Shown here one piece after another: positions 15,980 to 25,952 of a DNA stretch of 64,000 bases. The DNA is taken from NCBI GenBank assembly GCA_014359885.1, contig JACIYN010000011.1, positions 1-64,000 on the forward strand. Direction: 5' to 3'. The DNA is from Desulfacinum sp. GTDB taxonomy: Bacteria; Desulfobacterota; Syntrophobacteria; Syntrophobacterales; DSM-9756. Below the pieces are notes generated by a model. That model was not told the origin of the DNA. It was given only the letters and a program-made list of their open reading frames with translations, and ran no database searches. Both the position numbers and the translations under genes were made by a program. Numbering within the stretch: position 1 is the first letter of the stretch; every line of letters starts with the position of its first letter.

Positions 15980-17188
15980 ATGCTTCGGGGAAAATCGATC
16001 CTTCTCGGCGTGACGGGCGGCATTGCGGCCTACAAGGCGGCGGAACTGGTCCGGCTGCTGGACAAGCAGGGGGCCGTGGTCCAGGTGGTCATGACCGCCG
16101 CGGCCCGGCAGTTCATCACTCCCCTCACCCTCCAGGCCCTCTCGGGCCGACCGGTCCTCACGGATCTGTTCGATCTGGGGATGGAATCCCGGATCGGCCA
16201 CATCCAGGCCGCCCGGGAAGCCGATCTCATCCTGGTGGCGCCCGCCACGGCCAACGTGCTGGCCAAGATGGCCCACGGCCTGGCGGACGACTACCTCACC
16301 ACGGTCCTTCTGGCCGCCACGGCACCGGTGATCGTCTGCCCGGCCATGAACCATGTAATGTACGCGCACCCGGCGACCCGGGAGAACCTGGCACGCCTCC
16401 AGGAGCGGGGTGTCCACGTGGTGGAGCCCCAGGCCGGGGAACTGGCCTGCGGCGAGGAAGGCAAAGGGCGCTTGGCGGAACTTTCCCTCATCGTGGAAAC
16501 CGCCGTTCGGGTCCTCACCCCCAAGGACCTCCAGGGAAAGCGGGTGCTCGTCACGGCCGGCCCCACCTGGGAACCCTTCGATCCGGTGCGTTTCATCACC
16601 AATCCCTCGTCGGGCAAGATGGGCTTCGCCCTGGCCGTGGAGGCGTCGCGCCGCGGCGCCCATGTGGATCTGGTGACCGGCCCGACCCACCTTCCGGATC
16701 CGCCCTTTCTCACCACGCACCGGGTGAAGACCGCACGGGAGATGGACACGGCGGTTTGCGGCCTGGCGGCCGCGGCGGACGTGATCGTCATGTCCGCCGC
16801 CGTGAGCGACTACCGGCCCGAAGAAGAGGCTCCCCAGAAGCTGAAGAAGTCCGACCGGGACCTCACCATCCGGCTGGTTCGAACCCCCGACATTCTGGCC
16901 GGCGTGGGCGCCGCCAAGAAGCCAGGGCAGGTGGTGGTGGGCTTCGCCGCCGAAACGGAAAACCTCCTGGAAAACGCTTCGGAAAAACTCCGAAAGAAGA
17001 ATCTGGACTTCATCGTGGCCAACGACCTCACCCAGCCCGGATCGGGCTTTCGGTGCGACACCAACCAGGTGAAGATCCTGGACCGGGCCGGAAACGTGGA
17101 GGCCCTTCCCTGCCTGAGCAAGGAGGAAGTGGCCCGGCGGATCCTGGATCGCATCGCGACTCTCATGAAGAAGGCGGATCATGAATGA
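15980..17188 (+). CDS. coaBC: Bifunctional phosphopantothenoylcysteine decarboxylase / phosphopantothenate-cysteine ligase
   Basis: 402 residues. The N-terminal CoaC flavoprotein half has LLGVTGGIAAYKAAELVR, the catalytic His in GMESRIGHIQ, and the ACPAMN-type loop as VCPAMNHVMY. The CoaB half begins near residue 185 (VLVTAGPTWEPFDPVRFITN, NPSSGKMG) and includes the AAVSDYRPE loop. It makes 4'-phosphopantetheine from phosphopantothenate and cysteine in CoA synthesis. No ribosome site is evident because the heptamer array reaches to the ATG (GGATCACGAAAAATG). Its stop overlaps the start of the uracil-DNA glycosylase gene by eight bases. Confidence 0.95.
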   Translation: MLRGKSILLGVTGGIAAYKAAELVRLLDKQGAVVQVVMTAAARQFITPLTLQALSGRPVLTDLFDLGMESRIGHIQAAREADLILVAPATANVLAKMAHGLADDYLTTVLLAATAPVIVCPAMNHVMYAHPATRENLARLQERGVHVVEPQAGELACGEEGKGRLAELSLIVETAVRVLTPKDLQGKRVLVTAGPTWEPFDPVRFITNPSSGKMGFALAVEASRRGAHVDLVTGPTHLPDPPFLTTHRVKTAREMDTAVCGLAAAADVIVMSAAVSDYRPEEEAPQKLKKSDRDLTIRLVRTPDILAGVGAAKKPGQVVVGFAAETENLLENASEKLRKKNLDFIVANDLTQPGSGFRCDTNQVKILDRAGNVEALPCLSKEEVARRILDRIATLMKKADHE

Positions 17189-17966
17189 GGCGGAACTTCG
17201 GCGTCTGGCCGAAAGCATCCGGGGGACGGTGGCCGGTCTTCGGCGTGCCGGCCTGAGGGAGATCCTGCGGGCGGAGCCCCGCCCGGCTGCGCCCCCGGCG
17301 CACCAGCCCGGGAAACCGGGACGCTCCCAGGCGGCGCTCGCCGCGGAAACGGAACACCCTTCAGCGGAGCGATTTTCAACGGAAACGGGGACCTCGCCGG
17401 TGGAGCAAGAGGAGAAAGCGGAACGGCTTCTGGCCGTGCGAAACGAGCTGGGCGACTGCCGCCGGTGCCGGCTCCATGAGACCCGGACCCACCTGGTCTT
17501 CGGGGAGGGCGACCCGGCGGCGCGCCTCGTCTTCGTGGGCGAAGGCCCCGGGGCGGATGAAGACCGGCAGGGCCGCCCCTTCGTGGGCCGAGCCGGAAGG
17601 CTCCTGGACAAGATGATCCAGTCCATCGGGCTTGAGCGCGGGCAGGTCTACATCTGCAACGTGGTGAAATGCCGCCCGCCCGGAAACCGCACGCCGGCTC
17701 CGGAAGAAATCGAGCCCTGCTCGCCTTTTCTCACCAAACAGTTGGAAGTCATCCAGCCGAAGGTTATTTGTACCTTGGGAGCCTGCGCCACCCAGACGCT
17801 CCTGCAGACCAGGAAGTTCATCTCCGAACTCCGTTCGGGCGTGCGCCTGTGGCGGGGGATTCCGGTGGTGCCCACCTACCACCCGGCCTATCTGCTGCGA
17901 AACCCCGCCAAGAAGGCCGACGTGTGGAAGGATCTCCTCCGGGTGCTCCAGATCCTGGAAGGGTGA
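17181..17966 (+). CDS. Uracil-DNA glycosylase, type 4 ([4Fe-4S])
   Basis: 261 residues. The first 85 are a low-complexity, Pro/Ala/Glu-rich extension. The UDG domain starts at LGDCRRCRLHETRTH, whose two Cys bind the cluster, followed by the active-site loop VFVGEGPGADEDRQGRPFVG, then NVVKCRPPGNRTP and EEIEPCSPFL with the other two Cys, and the leucine-loop His in VVPTYHPAYLLR. It removes uracil from DNA. Families 4 and 5 share these cysteines; GEGPGADED fits family 4. It overlaps coaBC by eight bases and is followed by REP-type repeats. Confidence 0.92.
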   Translation: MNEAELRRLAESIRGTVAGLRRAGLREILRAEPRPAAPPAHQPGKPGRSQAALAAETEHPSAERFSTETGTSPVEQEEKAERLLAVRNELGDCRRCRLHETRTHLVFGEGDPAARLVFVGEGPGADEDRQGRPFVGRAGRLLDKMIQSIGLERGQVYICNVVKCRPPGNRTPAPEEIEPCSPFLTKQLEVIQPKVICTLGACATQTLLQTRKFISELRSGVRLWRGIPVVPTYHPAYLLRNPAKKADVWKDLLRVLQILEG

Positions 17967-17973
17967 ACGATGA

Positions 17974-18060
17974 GCGGGCGGGGATAAACCCCGCCCCTAC
18001 TCAACAGGTCCATCTGCCTTCGTAGGGGCGGACTTTACGCCCACCCTTCAGGACCTGTCC
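17974..18060. repeat. REP-type inverted repeat pair (class B copy)
   Basis: Best-preserved copy: left half GGCGGGGATAAACCCCGCCC, right half GTAGGGGCGGACTTTACGCC, flanked by ACAGGTCC and GGACCTGTCC which are near-inverted. Gap 17967-18270 contains this, the palindrome at 18119 and a dispersed repeat at 18215. Confidence 0.7.
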
Positions 18061-18118
18061 ATGAGAAAGGATCGCCCGATTTGATATGAAACGCGACCTC
18101 GTTTCGTTCGTGCGGGCT

Positions 18119-18146
18119 GTAGGGGCGAATAATCATTCGCCCCTAC
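18119..18146. repeat. 28-base perfect-type palindrome
   Basis: GTAGGGGCGAATAA and its facing arm TCATTCGCCCCTAC form a hairpin with only the centre unpaired. There is no T-run, so it is not an intrinsic terminator. Confidence 0.7.
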
Positions 18147-18214
18147 AGGGGCCTGCCTTCCAAAGGTGCGTTTCATCCTTCGTTGTCACGGGCTCTCCGT
18201 GTTGGGGGTTGATG

Positions 18215-18243
18215 TGAAAGAGAACCGCGAATGGACGCAAATG
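18215..18243 (-). repeat. Dispersed repeat, GCGTTCATTCGCGGTTCT family
   Basis: Minus-strand copy of the repeat seen at 7153, 46857 and 53944, located 28 bases before the NfeD start. Confidence 0.55.
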
Positions 18244-18270
18244 GCGGGGATGCGACGTAAAGGAGGCACC

Positions 18271-19593
18271 ATGCAGCGCCGGCGTGCCGGGTCGACCGCA
18301 CTGTTTCTCGTCCTTGTGGCGATTTGCCTGCTGATTGCGGGCGCCCGCGAAGCAGGCCACGCCCAGGATCGGCACATCAACGTGATCCGCGTCCACGACA
18401 CCATCAATCCCGGCCTTCAGGACTTCATCCAGTACGCCATCGACCGGTCCGAAGAGGAAAGCACGGAATGCCTCATCCTGGAGCTGGACACGCCGGGAGG
18501 CCTCATGACGGCCATGCGCGGCATCGTGAAGGCCCTTATGAACGCCAAGATCCCCGTGGTGGTCTTCGTGGCCCCCAGCGGCGCCCAGGCGGCGTCCGCG
18601 GGCGTGCTCATCACGGCGGCGGCCGATGTGGCGGCCATGGCTCCGGGCACCAACATCGGAGCGGCCCATCCGGTGACGGCCACGGGCGGGGACGTGCCGG
18701 AAACCATGAACGAGAAGGTGGTGAACGACATGGTGGCGTTCGCCAAGAGCATCGCGGAAGAGCGGGGCCGGAACGCCCAGTGGCTGGAAGACGCCATCCG
18801 GAAAAGCGTTTCCATCACGGCCGAAGAGGCCTTTTCGCTCAACGTCATCGACCTGGTGGCCCGGGACCTGGGGGATCTTCTGGAAAAACTGGACGGCTGG
18901 GAGGTGCAGCGAAAGGGCTACTCGCGGACCCTCACCACCAGGGGGGCGGAAATCCGCCACATCGAGCCGGGCTGGCGCCACAAGGTCCTCCGCGCCATCA
19001 GCAACCCCAACATCGCCTACATCCTGCTCATGATCGGACTGGCGGGCCTCTATTTCGAGCTTTCCCAGCCGGGCGTGGTGCTTCCGGGGGTGATCGGGGC
19101 CATCGCCCTGGTGCTGGCCTTCTACGCCATGCAGACCATCCCGGTGAACTACGCCGGCTTCATCCTGATCGCCCTGGCCGTGGTCTTCTTCATCCTGGAG
19201 ATCAAGGTGGCGAGCTACGGCATGCTGAGCCTGGCCGGGATCACCTGCCTCGTCCTGGGATCCCTCATGCTCTTCCACGTGCCCGGCCAACCCTTCCGCC
19301 TGGCGATGCCCGTCTTCATCCCCACGGTGCTCACGGTTTCCGCCTTCTTCGTCGGGGTCGCCACCCTGGCCTTCCGCGCCCAGATGCGGCGCCCGCAAAC
19401 CGGCGTGGAGGCCCTGGTGGGGACGACCGGGGTGGTGACGCGGCCCATCGGCCCGGACCGGGAGGGAAAGGTCTTCGTGGAGGGGGAGCTTTGGAATGCG
19501 GAAAGCGATGAAACCATCCCGGAAGGAGCCCGGGTGGAAGTGGTGTCGGTCCGGAATTTGAAGTTGCAAGTCAAGAGGATAGATGATAAATAG
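18271..19593 (+). CDS. NfeD-family membrane serine protease
   Basis: 440 residues. A signal peptide (ALFLVLVAICLLIAGA) is followed by a ClpP-like serine protease domain with ELDTPGGLMTAMRGIVKALM, then APSGAQAASAGVLI, whose Ser acts as nucleophile, and NIGAAHPV. Four hydrophobic segments lie between residues 240 and 340, then a soluble OB-fold NfeD domain (LVGTTGVVTRPIGPDREGKVFVEGELW). It matches the long NfeD form, which cleaves the C-terminus of its stomatin partner. The slipin gene follows 54 bases downstream, the usual pair. AAAGGAGG precedes the chosen ATG; an upstream in-frame start only adds repeat-derived residues. Confidence 0.92.
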   Translation: MQRRRAGSTALFLVLVAICLLIAGAREAGHAQDRHINVIRVHDTINPGLQDFIQYAIDRSEEESTECLILELDTPGGLMTAMRGIVKALMNAKIPVVVFVAPSGAQAASAGVLITAAADVAAMAPGTNIGAAHPVTATGGDVPETMNEKVVNDMVAFAKSIAEERGRNAQWLEDAIRKSVSITAEEAFSLNVIDLVARDLGDLLEKLDGWEVQRKGYSRTLTTRGAEIRHIEPGWRHKVLRAISNPNIAYILLMIGLAGLYFELSQPGVVLPGVIGAIALVLAFYAMQTIPVNYAGFILIALAVVFFILEIKVASYGMLSLAGITCLVLGSLMLFHVPGQPFRLAMPVFIPTVLTVSAFFVGVATLAFRAQMRRPQTGVEALVGTTGVVTRPIGPDREGKVFVEGELWNAESDETIPEGARVEVVSVRNLKLQVKRIDDK

Positions 19594-19647
19594 GCTCAGT
19601 CTTTTCCGGGCATCAACTCGATTTTCCTTGAGATTACGGAGGCCCCC

Positions 19648-20436
19648 ATGTCCCTCTACGGGCTCATCACCGTCGCTGTGCTCGTGGTCCTCTTTCTGGC
19701 CAACGCCATTCGTGTTCTCAACGAATACGAACGGGGCGTGGTCTTCCGACTGGGACGTGTCATCGCCGCCAAGGGCCCGGGGCTCATCATCCTGATCCCG
19801 CTCATCGATCGGATGCAGAAGGTGAGCCTTCGGCTCATCGCCTCCGACGTGCCGCCCCAGGACGTGATCACCCGGGACAACGTGTCGGTGAAGGTCAACG
19901 CGGTGATCTACTTTAGGGTGGTGGACCCGGTGAAGGCGGTCATTTCCGTGGAGAATTATCTCTTCGCCACGAGCCAGCTGGCCCAGACCACCCTTCGGAG
20001 CGTGTGCGGCCAGGCGGAGCTGGACGAGCTGCTTTCCGAGCGCGAAAAGATCAACGCGCAGCTCCAGGACATCCTGGACCGCCACACGGACCCCTGGGGC
20101 ATCAAGGTCACCGTGGTGGAGCTCAAGCACATCGACCTGCCCCAGGAGATGCAGCGGGCCATGGCCCGCCAGGCGGAAGCGGAGCGGGAGCGGCGCGCCA
20201 AGGTGATCCACGCGGAAGGGGAATTCCAGGCCGCCGACCGCCTGAGGGAAGCCGCCCAGATCATCCAGGAAAACCCCATGGCCATGCAGCTTCGCTACCT
20301 GCAGACCCTGCGGGAAATCGCCGCGGAGAACAACTCCACCACCATCTTTCCGGTCCCCATTGATCTCATCAAGCCGTTTCTCGTCGATACGGTGACAAAG
20401 ACAACGGAAGCGAAAAAGGAGTCGCAGGATGGGTAA
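19648..20436 (+). CDS. Slipin / stomatin-like SPFH protein
   Basis: 262 residues. One N-terminal membrane hairpin ([16 protein letters not shown]) leads to the SPFH domain ([25 protein letters not shown]). A coiled-coil follows ([24 protein letters not shown]), with the C-terminal oligomerisation segment ending near FPVPIDLI. Slipins form large membrane rings; the paired NfeD protease trims them. GGAGG sits upstream of the ATG. Its 3' end overlaps the following small gene by eight bases, suggesting a three-gene unit. Confidence 0.93.
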   Translation: MSLYGLITVAVLVVLFLANAIRVLNEYERGVVFRLGRVIAAKGPGLIILIPLIDRMQKVSLRLIASDVPPQDVITRDNVSVKVNAVIYFRVVDPVKAVISVENYLFATSQLAQTTLRSVCGQAELDELLSEREKINAQLQDILDRHTDPWGIKVTVVELKHIDLPQEMQRAMARQAEAERERRAKVIHAEGEFQAADRLREAAQIIQENPMAMQLRYLQTLREIAAENNSTTIFPVPIDLIKPFLVDTVTKTTEAKKESQDG

Positions 20437-20758
20437 GAAGAAGGAAAAGGAAGCCAAGGAAAAACCGCTGGAGAAAATGACCGCCAAGGAATTGCGGGAA
20501 GTGGCCCTGGGCCTGGAAGGCATCGTGGGGGTCCACGCCATGAACAAGGCGGAACTCATCGCGGTCATCAAGGAAGCCAAGGGCATCGTGGAAGAGGTCA
20601 CCAGGAAGAAGGCGGTGGATGTGCGCGCCCTCAAGGCCAAGATCCGCGAGCTTCGCGCCCGCCGCGAAGAAGCCAAGGCGGCCGGAAACAACAAGCTGGC
20701 CGACGCCCTGAGACGCCGGATCAGCAATCTCAAGAAAAAGACACGCCGCGCGGCCTAG
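20429..20758 (+). CDS. Small basic protein with Rho N-terminal/SAP-like helices
   Basis: 109 residues, strongly charged (K, R and E). Residues about 15-50 ([19 protein letters not shown] and [16 protein letters not shown]) resemble the helix-extended-helix of the Rho termination-factor N-terminal domain, which binds nucleic acid. The rest ([31 protein letters not shown]) is a basic helix. No Rho ATPase part is present, so this is not Rho. It overlaps the slipin gene and has AAAGGAG upstream. A function in nucleic-acid binding is inference only. Confidence 0.7.
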   Translation: MGKKKEKEAKEKPLEKMTAKELREVALGLEGIVGVHAMNKAELIAVIKEAKGIVEEVTRKKAVDVRALKAKIRELRARREEAKAAGNNKLADALRRRISNLKKKTRRAA

Positions 20759-20762
20759 CCTC

Positions 20763-20806
20763 CATGGGGCGGGGCGGCGCCCGGGGGCGCCTCCCCGCTT
20801 CCTTTT
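20763..20806 (+). terminator. Possible terminator hairpin
   Basis: GGGGCGGCGCCC pairs with GGGCGCCTCCCC (one mismatch) just after the stop of the small basic gene, followed by CGCTTCCTTTTAT. The T-run is weak. Confidence 0.4.
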
Positions 20807-20887
20807 ATCTGCCGCCGCGGGCGTCACATCCCTTTCCCCCAATCCACACGTACTCTCTCCATCCCACGGCGTGACGAGGTGCAACCC

Positions 20888-21442
20888 ATGACCCGAGAGG
20901 ATGCCCTGAACCTCCTGAATCAACACATCCACGCGGACAACCTGAAAAAACACTGCCTGGCCACGGAAGCCATCATGCGGGAGCTGGCCCGGCATTTCGG
21001 TGAAGACGAAGAGGCGTGGGCCGTGGCCGGCCTGCTCCATGATCTGGATTTCGAAGAGACCCGGGACGACCCGGCTTCCCACGGAAAACGCACCCTGGAA
21101 CTCCTGGACGGAACGGACCTGAGCGAGGAGGTGCGCCGGGCCATCGCCCGTCACAACGCGGAAGCCCTGGGCCTCACCCGGGAAACCCGCCTGGATTTCG
21201 CTCTCACCTGCGCCGAGACCATCACGGGGCTCATCGTGGCGGCGGCCCTGGTCCATCCGGACAAGAAGATCGCCTCGGTCAAGGTCAAGTCGATCCGAAA
21301 GAGGATGAAGAGCAAGGATTTCGCCCGGAACGTCAACCGGGACCACATCGCCTTGTGCGAAGAGATCGGCCTTCCCCTCAATGATTTCATCGAGATGAGC
21401 CTCCGGGCCATGACCGCCATCGGCGACCGGCTCGGGCTTTAG
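20888..21442 (+). CDS. HD-domain hydrolase
   Basis: 184 residues. Metal ligands: H26 in LKKHCLATEAIM and the HD pair in AGLLHDLDFEET, then IARHNAEALG and a conserved D in LDFALTCAETITGLI. This is the single-domain HD form often annotated as a phosphohydrolase; the substrate is unknown. The ATG lies after GACGAGGTGCAACCC; a GTG three codons upstream is possible. Neighbours on either side are unrelated, so context does not help. Confidence 0.82.
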   Translation: MTREDALNLLNQHIHADNLKKHCLATEAIMRELARHFGEDEEAWAVAGLLHDLDFEETRDDPASHGKRTLELLDGTDLSEEVRRAIARHNAEALGLTRETRLDFALTCAETITGLIVAAALVHPDKKIASVKVKSIRKRMKSKDFARNVNRDHIALCEEIGLPLNDFIEMSLRAMTAIGDRLGL

Positions 21443-21531
21443 GACCGGGAAAACCCTAGCGGCAGCGGAAGCGACAGCGGAAGAGCAACGGGATCCATGG
21501 AATCGGGACGCACAAGGAGGAGGTATCGCCT

Positions 21532-21744
21532 ATGAATGTCCACCCCAAGATCGTGGCGGCCATCACGGCGGCCGTCGCCCTGTACATGCAGGCCCACCAG
21601 CAGGTGGTTCAGGAAGGGGCGCCCCCGGAGGTGAAGCGGGAGACGCCGCCTGCGCCTGCGGTGACTTTCAGCCCCTGGACCCTGTCCGGGCGTCAATCCA
21701 TGATGGACATGCGGCGCATGCTCCAGATGCGCCTGGTTCGATAA
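21532..21744 (+). CDS. Small protein next to the biotin-dependent carboxyltransferase (OadG/MmdE-like)
   Basis: 70 residues. The N-terminus VHPKIVAAITAAVALYMQAHQQ resembles the short helix found in small accessory subunits of Na+-pumping decarboxylases and related biotin enzymes ('..AAI.AAV..Y'). It is followed by a proline-rich linker and a C-terminal SPWTLSGRQSMMDMRRMLQ. It lies 45 bases upstream of the large biotin protein and has a strong AAGGAGGAGG site. It is probably a subunit or assembly factor of that complex; this rests on position and a short match. Confidence 0.65.
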   Translation: MNVHPKIVAAITAAVALYMQAHQQVVQEGAPPEVKRETPPAPAVTFSPWTLSGRQSMMDMRRMLQMRLVR

Positions 21745-21789
21745 CACCCTTCCAGGCAGGAAGATTTCGGAATCAAAAGGAGAAACACC

Positions 21790-23823
21790 ATGGCGGAACA
21801 GCACGGCGTGTTGACGGCAGGCCTTGTGGATGAACCCATCGAAGTGACCCATCCCGTGAAGATCCAGGACCTCACGTTCCGTGACGGCCACCAGTCGCTG
21901 TTTGCCACGCGGGGACGGACGGAAGACTTCATCCCCATCGCCGAGGACATGGACAAGGTGGGATTCTACTCCATGGAAGTCTGGGGCGGAGCCACCTTCG
22001 ACACCATGCACCGCTTTCTGGGCGAAGACCCCTGGGAACGGATCCGGACCCTGAAAAAATACATCAAGAACACCCCCTTTTCCATGCTGCTGCGCGGCCA
22101 GAACCTGGTGGGCTACCGCAACTACCCGGACGATGTGGCCGAGGCCTTCGTGGAACGGGCCTGCGAAAACGGCATGGACATCTTCCGGGTGTTCGACGCG
22201 CTCAACGACTTTCGCAACTTCGAAACGGCCGTGAAGGTCATCAAGAAGTGCGGCAAGCACTTCCAGGGCGCCATCTGCTATTCGCTCACCGAGCCGCGCA
22301 TGGGCGGCGAGGTCTACAACCTGGACTACTACGTCCAGAAGGCCAAGCAGCTGGAAGACATGGGCGCGGACACCATCTGCATCAAGGACATGGCCGGCCT
22401 CATCGCCCCCTACGACGCCTATATCCTCATCAAGACCCTGAAGGAAAACGTGAAGGTGCCCATCCACCTGCACAGCCACTTCACCTCCGGCATGGCCGAC
22501 ATGTCGCTCCTGAAGGCCATCGAGGCAGGCGTGGACATCGTGGATACGTGCCTTTCCCCCTGGGCCTACCGCACGTCCCACCCGGCCGTGGAACCCCTGG
22601 TGGTGGCCCTGCAGGGAACCAACCGCGACACTGGGCTGGATCTGAAGCTCTTGGCCAAGTGCAGCGAGTACATGGAAAAGATCTCGCCCAAGTACCGGCA
22701 CCTTCTGGACGACCGCATGTCCATCATCGACATCAACGTGCTGCTCCACCAGACCCCGGGCGGCATGCTGTCCAACCTGGTGAACCAGCTCCGGGAAATG
22801 GACGCCCTGGACAAGCTGGACGAGGTGTTCCGGCAGCTTCCCATCGTGCGCCGCGAACTGGGCCAGGTGCCCCTGGTCACGCCCACCAGCCAGATCGTGG
22901 GGATCCAGACGGTGAACAACGTGCTCTTCGACACGCCGGAAGAGCGCTACAAGATGATCACGGCCCAGGTGAAAGACCTGTGCTACGGCCTCTACGGCAA
23001 GACCCCCGTTCCCATCGACCCGGAAGTCCAGAAGAAGGCCCTCAAGGGCTATCCGCGCGGCGAAACCCCCATCACGGTGCGGCCCGCCGACGTGCTGGAA
23101 CCCGAGCTGGAAAAGGCCAAGAAGGACGTGGAAGGCCTGGCCAAAGACCTGGACGATGTGCTCATCTACGCCCTCTACCCCACCACGGGCAAGCGGTTCC
23201 TGCGCTGGAAGTACGGCCACGAGCCCATCCCAGACGAGGTCAAGCCCAGGACCCTGGAGCAGGTGAAGGCGGAAGAGGAACTGGTCAAGAAGGCCAAGGC
23301 GGGCCTCCTGGTGGAAAAGCCCCAGAAGGAAGCCCCTCCCAAGGGCCCGGGCCTGGCCACCTTCAACGTGTTCGTGGACGGGGAGTACTTCGAGGTGGAA
23401 GTGGAGCAGGTGGGCGGGGTCCCCGTGGTGACCCAGATCACGTCGGTGGCGGCTCCCGCGGCCGCACCCCAGCCAGCGGCCCCGCAACCCGTCGGCCCCC
23501 AGCCCATGGTGCCTCCGCCGCCTCCCCGACCGGCGCCCGCCGCGGCTCCGGCCGCCCAACCCGCCGCCGCCCCGGCGCCTCCCAAGCCGGCCGCTCCGGC
23601 CGTCTCCGGCGGAACGCCCATCGAAGCCCCCATGCCGGGCATGGTGATCCGCTACGAAGTGAAGGAAGGCGACACGGTAAACGAAGGCGACGTGGTGCTG
23701 ATCCTGGAAGCCATGAAGATGGAAAACTCCATCACCTCGCCCGTTTCCGGCACGGTCCTCAAGATCAACTACAAGGACGGCGACAGCGTGCAGAAGGGCG
23801 ACGTGCTGGCCCTCATCGGGTGA
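21790..23823 (+). CDS. Pyruvate carboxylase subunit B / oxaloacetate decarboxylase alpha-type biotin protein
   Basis: 677 residues. The N-terminal carboxyltransferase TIM barrel has LTFRDGHQSLFATR (metal Asp), the KDMAG lysine strand (ICIKDMAGLIAPYDA) and HLHSHFTSG (metal His). A conserved C-terminal PYC_OADA domain follows. A long Ala/Pro linker (about 555-605) leads to a biotinyl domain with the biotin lysine in EAMKM. It carboxylates pyruvate or decarboxylates oxaloacetate; no biotin carboxylase subunit or membrane OadB is in this window. Together with the malate dehydrogenase and mutase genes nearby it fits the methylmalonyl-CoA pathway. Confidence 0.9.
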   Translation: MAEQHGVLTAGLVDEPIEVTHPVKIQDLTFRDGHQSLFATRGRTEDFIPIAEDMDKVGFYSMEVWGGATFDTMHRFLGEDPWERIRTLKKYIKNTPFSMLLRGQNLVGYRNYPDDVAEAFVERACENGMDIFRVFDALNDFRNFETAVKVIKKCGKHFQGAICYSLTEPRMGGEVYNLDYYVQKAKQLEDMGADTICIKDMAGLIAPYDAYILIKTLKENVKVPIHLHSHFTSGMADMSLLKAIEAGVDIVDTCLSPWAYRTSHPAVEPLVVALQGTNRDTGLDLKLLAKCSEYMEKISPKYRHLLDDRMSIIDINVLLHQTPGGMLSNLVNQLREMDALDKLDEVFRQLPIVRRELGQVPLVTPTSQIVGIQTVNNVLFDTPEERYKMITAQVKDLCYGLYGKTPVPIDPEVQKKALKGYPRGETPITVRPADVLEPELEKAKKDVEGLAKDLDDVLIYALYPTTGKRFLRWKYGHEPIPDEVKPRTLEQVKAEEELVKKAKAGLLVEKPQKEAPPKGPGLATFNVFVDGEYFEVEVEQVGGVPVVTQITSVAAPAAAPQPAAPQPVGPQPMVPPPPPRPAPAAAPAAQPAAAPAPPKPAAPAVSGGTPIEAPMPGMVIRYEVKEGDTVNEGDVVLILEAMKMENSITSPVSGTVLKINYKDGDSVQKGDVLALIG

Positions 23824-23824
23824 G

Positions 23825-23862
23825 GAAGGATTAGAGGATTAAGGATTAAGGATTAGAGGGAT
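23825..23862. repeat. Heptamer tandem array (GGATTAA/GGATTAG)
   Basis: Five to six 7-bp units directly after the biotin protein stop codon; reverse complement of the TAATCCT family. Confidence 0.7.
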
Positions 23863-23864
23863 AG

Positions 23865-24983
<1,119 letters not shown>

Positions 24984-25010
24984 CTCAGTCGGAGCGTCAT
25001 GGAAATTCCC

Positions 25011-25062
25011 TGTAGGAGCCGGCTCGCCGGCGATTCGGATCGCGGCCAAGGCCGCTCCTACA
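25011..25062. repeat. Palindromic repeat, GTAGGAGC family
   Basis: CTGTAGGAGCCGGCTCGCCG and CGCGGCCAAGGCCGCTCCTA face each other, each with an internal hairpin. Related units lie at 7272, 53051 and 54000. Confidence 0.6.
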
Positions 25063-25067
25063 CCCAA

Positions 25068-25282
25068 GAGGCTGTCCGAGAACGCCGCGGGCGGCCTCTT
25101 TTCTCGTAGCGCAGCCCTTTAGGGCTGCGGAAGAACCCCCGGCCGCCGGATAAGCCATCGCGTCTTTCCTGCCGCTTTATGGAGTTACGATGACCCTTTC
25201 CGCGGGGCTGAAGCCCCGCGGCTACGAAAAGAGGGACCATAGCCCGGGCTCTTAGCTCGGAGAGCCATTGTCAGACAGCCTC
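25068..25282. mobile_element. MITE/REPIN-like element with inverted ends
   Basis: 215 bp. Outer ends GAGGCTGTCCGAGAA and, inverted, GAGGCTGTCTGACAA match at 13 of 15 positions. Inside are two inverted REP halves: 25095-25130 (TCTCGTAGCGCAGCCC..GGGCTGCGG) and 25198-25234 (GGGCTGAAGCCCCGCGGCTA). No coding capacity. A related element lies at 33408-33542, and single halves at 46588-46675 and 53886-53935. Gap 24984-25387 holds this and the palindrome at 25011. Confidence 0.7.
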
Positions 25283-25387
25283 CTAGCCCGGAAGTTCGTT
25301 CTGAGCTCTCCTCCTCTGCTGGTCGCGGGGTTCCACCCTGCGACCAGCAGAGGAAGATCTGCGCCGGTACGTAGCGGGGTCCGCCCT

Positions 25388-25747
25388 TCAGGCCAGCCAC
25401 TCCTTTTTCTTCACCGCTTCCGCCTTGAGCCGGTTGACCGTCTCTTCCAGCACGGGAAAGACGTTTTCCCGGATGTCCCCCGCCACCACCACGAGAAGCA
25501 CGTCGTCGCCCACCTGGCGCCGGCCCGTGAAAAGGTGCGCCTCCACGGCCGCAATCCCCGGCCGGGACCGCACGTCCCGAAGCACCCGTTCCCAGGCGTC
25601 CCGGTCGCAGTCGATGTCCAGGGCCCGGGCGGGCTTGCCGTCCCGGCTGGTGGCCCGCACCACCCCGTTGTGGCAGGCGAACATGCCCACCTTCGCCGGA
25701 TCCACCGTGGCCTTCAGCCGCTCGATCATCTCCTGGATGTTGGGCAT
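25388..25747 (-). CDS. moaE: MoaE-like molybdopterin synthase catalytic subunit
   Basis: 119 residues. The C-terminal part FTGRRQVGDDVLLVVVAGDI followed by ETVNRLKAEAVKKKEWL follows the MoaE pattern (GRL.VGE..V.V.V...HR..AF, then D.LK...P.WK.E), with the conserved K-K-x-W near the end. MoaE with MoaD adds sulfur to precursor Z in molybdenum cofactor synthesis. The His-Arg of the classical motif is not kept (GDIRENVF), so this is a divergent or short form. The ATG follows GAAAGGAGAAAAG; upstream in-frame residues come from the repeat array. No other moa gene is close. Confidence 0.6.
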   Translation of the reverse strand: MPNIQEMIERLKATVDPAKVGMFACHNGVVRATSRDGKPARALDIDCDRDAWERVLRDVRSRPGIAAVEAHLFTGRRQVGDDVLLVVVAGDIRENVFPVLEETVNRLKAEAVKKKEWLA

Positions 25748-25760
25748 CTTTTCTCCTTTC

Positions 25761-25838
25761 GTGAAGTCGTGAAGTCGTGAAATCGTGAAGTCGTGAAATC
25801 GTGAAGTCGTGAAGTCGTGAAGTCGTGAAGTCGTAAAT
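25761..25838. repeat. Octamer tandem array (GTGAAGTC)
   Basis: About ten units of GTGAAGTC/GTGAAATC starting 14 bases upstream of the moaE-like gene on the minus strand. It reads CTTCACGA along that gene, as before mdh. Confidence 0.85.
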
Positions 25839-25900
25839 GGTGAGTGGGGAAAGGGTATCCGGAACTGCGAGCGGCACCCCGGCCTACTCACGCCCCTCTC

Positions 25901-25952
25901 CCTCTAATCCCTAATCCTCTAATCCTTAATCCTTTAATCCTCTAATCCTTCA
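25901..25952. repeat. Heptamer tandem array (TAATCCT)
   Basis: Seven units of TAATCCT/TAATCCC type, same family as 13735-13793. Confidence 0.75.

Noticed and set aside
18133-20733. 866-codon open frame on the minus strand opposite nfeD and slipin
   Set aside because: It is an antisense shadow: the plus-strand genes show clear family motifs, and the minus frame is rich in His, Asp, Gly and Gln with no recognisable domain.
21439-23559. 706-codon open frame on the minus strand opposite the biotin protein gene
   Set aside because: Same kind of high-GC shadow; the plus strand has carboxyltransferase and biotin motifs throughout.
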